A stretch of DNA of 6,465 nt from Oscillospiraceae bacterium (GTDB taxonomy: Bacteria > Bacillota > Clostridia > Oscillospirales > Ruminococcaceae), in NCBI GenBank assembly GCA_020024175.1, contig JAHHUB010000097.1:1-6465 (forward strand). Reading direction: 5' to 3'. This document shows positions 5,186-6,465 of the stretch, piece by piece. The notes under the pieces were generated by a model. The model saw only the letters and a program-made list of their open reading frames with translations, was not told the DNA's origin and ran no database searches. A program made the translations under genes and the position numbers. Within the stretch, counting starts at the first letter, position 1. Each line of letters opens with the position of its first letter.

Positions 5186-5216
5186 AAAAAAACGCCCGAG
5201 AAAATTCGAGCGTTTT
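5186..5216 (-). terminator. Intrinsic terminator after pyrE
   Basis: Reading leftward, an 11-position stem with one mismatch (5216-5206 with 5199-5189; AAACGCTCGA against TCGGGCGTTT) is followed by seven T residues (5192-5186). It is a classic intrinsic terminator 43 bases past the pyrE stop. Its T-tract ends 16 bases before the TfoX-domain ATG, so it also lies within the leader of that gene and may attenuate readthrough. Confidence 0.8.
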
Positions 5217-5258
5217 ATTTTAAATTAATGTATTTTACTGTACCGAAAAAAATCCATA

Positions 5259-5924
5259 CTAGTCTATTATACAGTATTTATCCATGTATTTTTCCATGTT
5301 AGCGAGAACATCTTTGTATTCTGACTTTGTTGCCAGATATTCATGAATATCCCTTACTGTAATAAGAGAGTGAACCTTTATTCCGAATTCTTCATAAACA
5401 TCCTGAACTGCTGTGGTCTTGCCGTTTTGTCCCACTTCACATCTGTTTACAGAAATAAACATATCTTTAGTTGCTATATCGCCGCAGGCTTTCAAAATCG
5501 GAACTGTTTCTCTTACTGCTGTTCCCGCTGTAATAACATCCTCAATAATGATAATTCTGTCGCCATCCTTTGGTTTATATCCTACCAAACTTCCGCCTTC
5601 TCCATGATCTTTAGCTTCTTTTCTGTTAAAGAAATATGGCTTATCAATACCATAAACTCTTGCCAGTGCCCCTGCTGTAGTTGTTACAAGAGGAATACCC
5701 TTGTACGCAGGTCCAAACATTGCATCAAAATCATCACCGCAAACATCTTTAATGGCAGCTGCATAAAATTCACCCAAAGCGGAAATTTGTGCACCTGTTC
5801 TGTAATTTCCTGTGTTTACAAAATATGGTGTATTTCTGCCGCTCTTTGTTACAAAATCGCCGAATCTCAAAACATCGGCACTCATCATAAATTCAATAAA
5901 TTTTATTTTTTCTTTTGTAAGCAT
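5259..5924 (-). CDS. pyrE: Orotate phosphoribosyltransferase
   Basis: This cytoplasmic enzyme joins orotate and PRPP to make orotidine monophosphate, the fifth step of pyrimidine synthesis. The 221-aa product has the family's features in order: LRFGDFVTKSGRNTPYF (19-35), FGPAYKGIPL (70-79), the flexible catalytic loop NRKEAKDHGEGG (100-111), the PRPP-binding motif IIIIEDVITAGTAVRE (124-139) with the acidic ED pair at 128-129, and SVNRCEVG (158-165) late in the protein. Length fits the 205-225-residue type. ATG has AGGAAG (5933-5938) 8 bases upstream. It has its own promoter, a very short leader with no PyrR-type attenuator visible, and a terminator behind it, so it appears monocistronic rather than part of a pyr operon. 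No other pyrimidine gene is in the window. Confidence 0.96.
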   Translation of the reverse strand: MLTKEKIKFIEFMMSADVLRFGDFVTKSGRNTPYFVNTGNYRTGAQISALGEFYAAAIKDVCGDDFDAMFGPAYKGIPLVTTTAGALARVYGIDKPYFFNRKEAKDHGEGGSLVGYKPKDGDRIIIIEDVITAGTAVRETVPILKACGDIATKDMFISVNRCEVGQNGKTTAVQDVYEEFGIKVHSLITVRDIHEYLATKSEYKDVLANMEKYMDKYCIID

Positions 5925-5959
5925 TTATTCCACTTCCTGTTTTAAATTTTATTTTTAAT

Positions 5960-5988
5960 ATTATATATTTTTTTTTTAAAAAAATCAA
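5960..5988 (-). promoter_or_regulatory. pyrE promoter with homopolymeric spacer
   Basis: On the minus strand TTGATT (5988-5983), 17 bases, then consensus TATAAT (5965-5960). The start would be near 5953, giving a leader of about 29 bases. Most of the spacer is a run of T followed by ten A residues. Upstream, 5989-6098 is AT-rich sequence in which I see no gene or structure. Confidence 0.75.
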
Positions 5989-6098
5989 TGGTATATTACA
6001 TATCCCATGAATTTTTATTAAAATTTCTCTTTTTTTATTCAAATTAATTCTTTATATGGAAATTATAAAACAAATTTAACCAAACTTATCAAAATTTC

Positions 6099-6127
6099 TT
6101 GACATATAAGATTAGTTGTGATATGTT
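6099..6127 (+). promoter_or_regulatory. Promoter of the T-box-controlled tRNA synthetase gene
   Basis: Consensus TTGACA (6099-6104), a 17-base spacer and TATGTT (6122-6127). Predicted transcription start is near 6134, just before the conserved 5' part of the T-box leader at about 6139. Confidence 0.8.
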
Positions 6128-6138
6128 TAATAAATAAA

Positions 6139-6380
6139 GGCGATGACAAAGACAGTAATTTTCGGAGAAATTCTCAGAGAGAGGACATTTGGTGCAAGTT
6201 CCTTAAAAGTAACCGAAAACGAATATCACTTTCGAGCTGCAATGGCGAAAAACAGTAGCTATTGACGGTTTTCCCCGTTACAGGAAGCGTGTATGATGGT
6301 ACACAGAAATAATAGGTGGTTTATAAACGCAGACTTTTCGGAGTTTTCGTCCTGTTATGGGCGAAAACTCCTTTTGTTTT
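6139..6380 (+). promoter_or_regulatory. T-box riboswitch, isoleucine specifier (AUC)
   Basis: This leader senses uncharged tRNA and permits transcription of the downstream synthetase gene when the charged form is scarce. Stem I begins GGCGATGACAAAGACAG (6139-6155), including the K-turn GATGA and the loop-E strand AGTA (6154-6157). TTTTCGG (6159-6165) pairs with CCGAAAA (6213-6219). The distal part carries AGAGA (AG bulge, near 6176-6180) and GGTGCAAG (6191-6198). The specifier loop reads GAAT-ATC-AC, so the codon is ATC at 6225-6227, isoleucine. A stem III hairpin GTGTA/TACAC lies near 6288-6303. The T-box itself, AATAGGTGGTTTATAAACGC (6311-6330), has the bulge UGGU (6317-6320), which would pair with an ACCA 3' end, consistent with A73 of tRNA-Ile. 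It differs from the usual AGGGTGGTACCGCG in its 3' half. Specifier and downstream protein start agree. Confidence 0.95.
6340..6380 (+). terminator. T-box conditional terminator
   Basis: A 13-pair stem (6340-6352 with 6359-6371, one T-G wobble) with loop TGTTAT is followed by TTTTGTTTT. The CGTCCT in its left arm is the part that would pair with the AGG of the T-box in the antiterminator, making the two structures mutually exclusive. Confidence 0.92.
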
Positions 6381-6431
6381 ATCACTTCAAATTATTTTTA
6401 AAACAAATTAATGAAAGGAAGGATTTTCAAA

Positions 6432-6465
6432 ATGTATAAAGAAGTAAGTACCAACAGAAAAACAG
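6432..6465 (+). CDS. ileS: Isoleucyl-tRNA synthetase, N-terminal fragment (cut by window end)
   Basis: Only 11 codons are present: MYKEVSTNRKT. ATG at 6432 has AAGGAAGGA (6415-6423) 8 bases upstream. Clostridial isoleucyl-tRNA synthetases commonly begin MYKKVST/MYEKVDT, and the T-box ahead of it carries an isoleucine codon as specifier, so the identification rests on two independent clues rather than on domain evidence. The enzyme would charge tRNA-Ile in the cytoplasm. No catalytic motif (HIGH, KMSKS) is within the window. Confidence 0.8.
   Translation, partial: MYKEVSTNRKT

Noticed and set aside
5170..5187. TTG start giving the TfoX-domain protein six extra residues
   Set aside because: No ribosome binding site precedes it, only the terminator T-tract, and relatives begin MASS.
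5343..5945. 200-codon open frame on the plus strand opposite pyrE
   Set aside because: Antisense shadow: Cys-, Asn- and Ser-rich composition with no domain, no ribosome binding site and full overlap with a clear pyrE.

Overview
The window is AT-rich and shows Gram-positive features throughout: strong AGGAGG-type ribosome binding sites, GTG and TTG starts, canonical TTGACA/TATAAT promoters, a T-box leader on a tRNA synthetase gene and intrinsic terminators. Protein content (a YedF/DUF3343 pair, a YxjI-type LURP-one protein, stand-alone TfoX-N and MASS-type maltose acetyltransferase genes) points to an anaerobic clostridial Firmicute, probably gut-associated. The genus cannot be told from this sequence alone.

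Left edge (1-702, minus strand): a small-membrane-protein cluster read leftward from a strong promoter at 674-702. It holds a degraded ~52-codon membrane gene with an in-frame TGA, then a 14-bp perfect palindrome just upstream of an intact 55-aa membrane protein, then a TTG-initiated, membrane-anchored protein that runs off the window and carries a possible Sm/Hfq-like segment. None has a known function.

Centre left (696-3064, plus strand): a promoter whose -35 box shares bases with the divergent promoter drives cutC, nagA (N-acetylglucosamine-6-phosphate deacetylase) and a LURP-one/YxjI-like gene, tightly spaced as an operon. A perfect 10-bp inverted repeat straddles the -10 box and looks like an operator. 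The arrangement ties CutC to amino-sugar catabolism rather than to copper.

Centre (3178-4173, plus strand): a separate promoter drives yedF (TusA domain plus DsrE-like domain) and a DUF3343 gene, a pair associated with selenium/sulfur trafficking in anaerobes. The unit ends at a 16-bp-stem hairpin that also sits downstream of the convergent acetyltransferase gene.

Right (4222-5988, minus strand): pyrE (orotate phosphoribosyltransferase) has its own promoter and is followed by an intrinsic terminator; then come a TfoX N-terminal-domain gene and a maltose/galactoside O-acetyltransferase gene joined stop-to-start.

Right edge (6099-6465, plus strand): a promoter, a complete T-box riboswitch with an AUC (isoleucine) specifier, its terminator, and the first 11 codons of the regulated gene, whose start fits isoleucyl-tRNA synthetase. 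The 500 bases between pyrE and this gene hold no other gene; 5989-6098 is plain AT-rich sequence. No CRISPR array, insertion sequence, tRNA or rRNA was seen.
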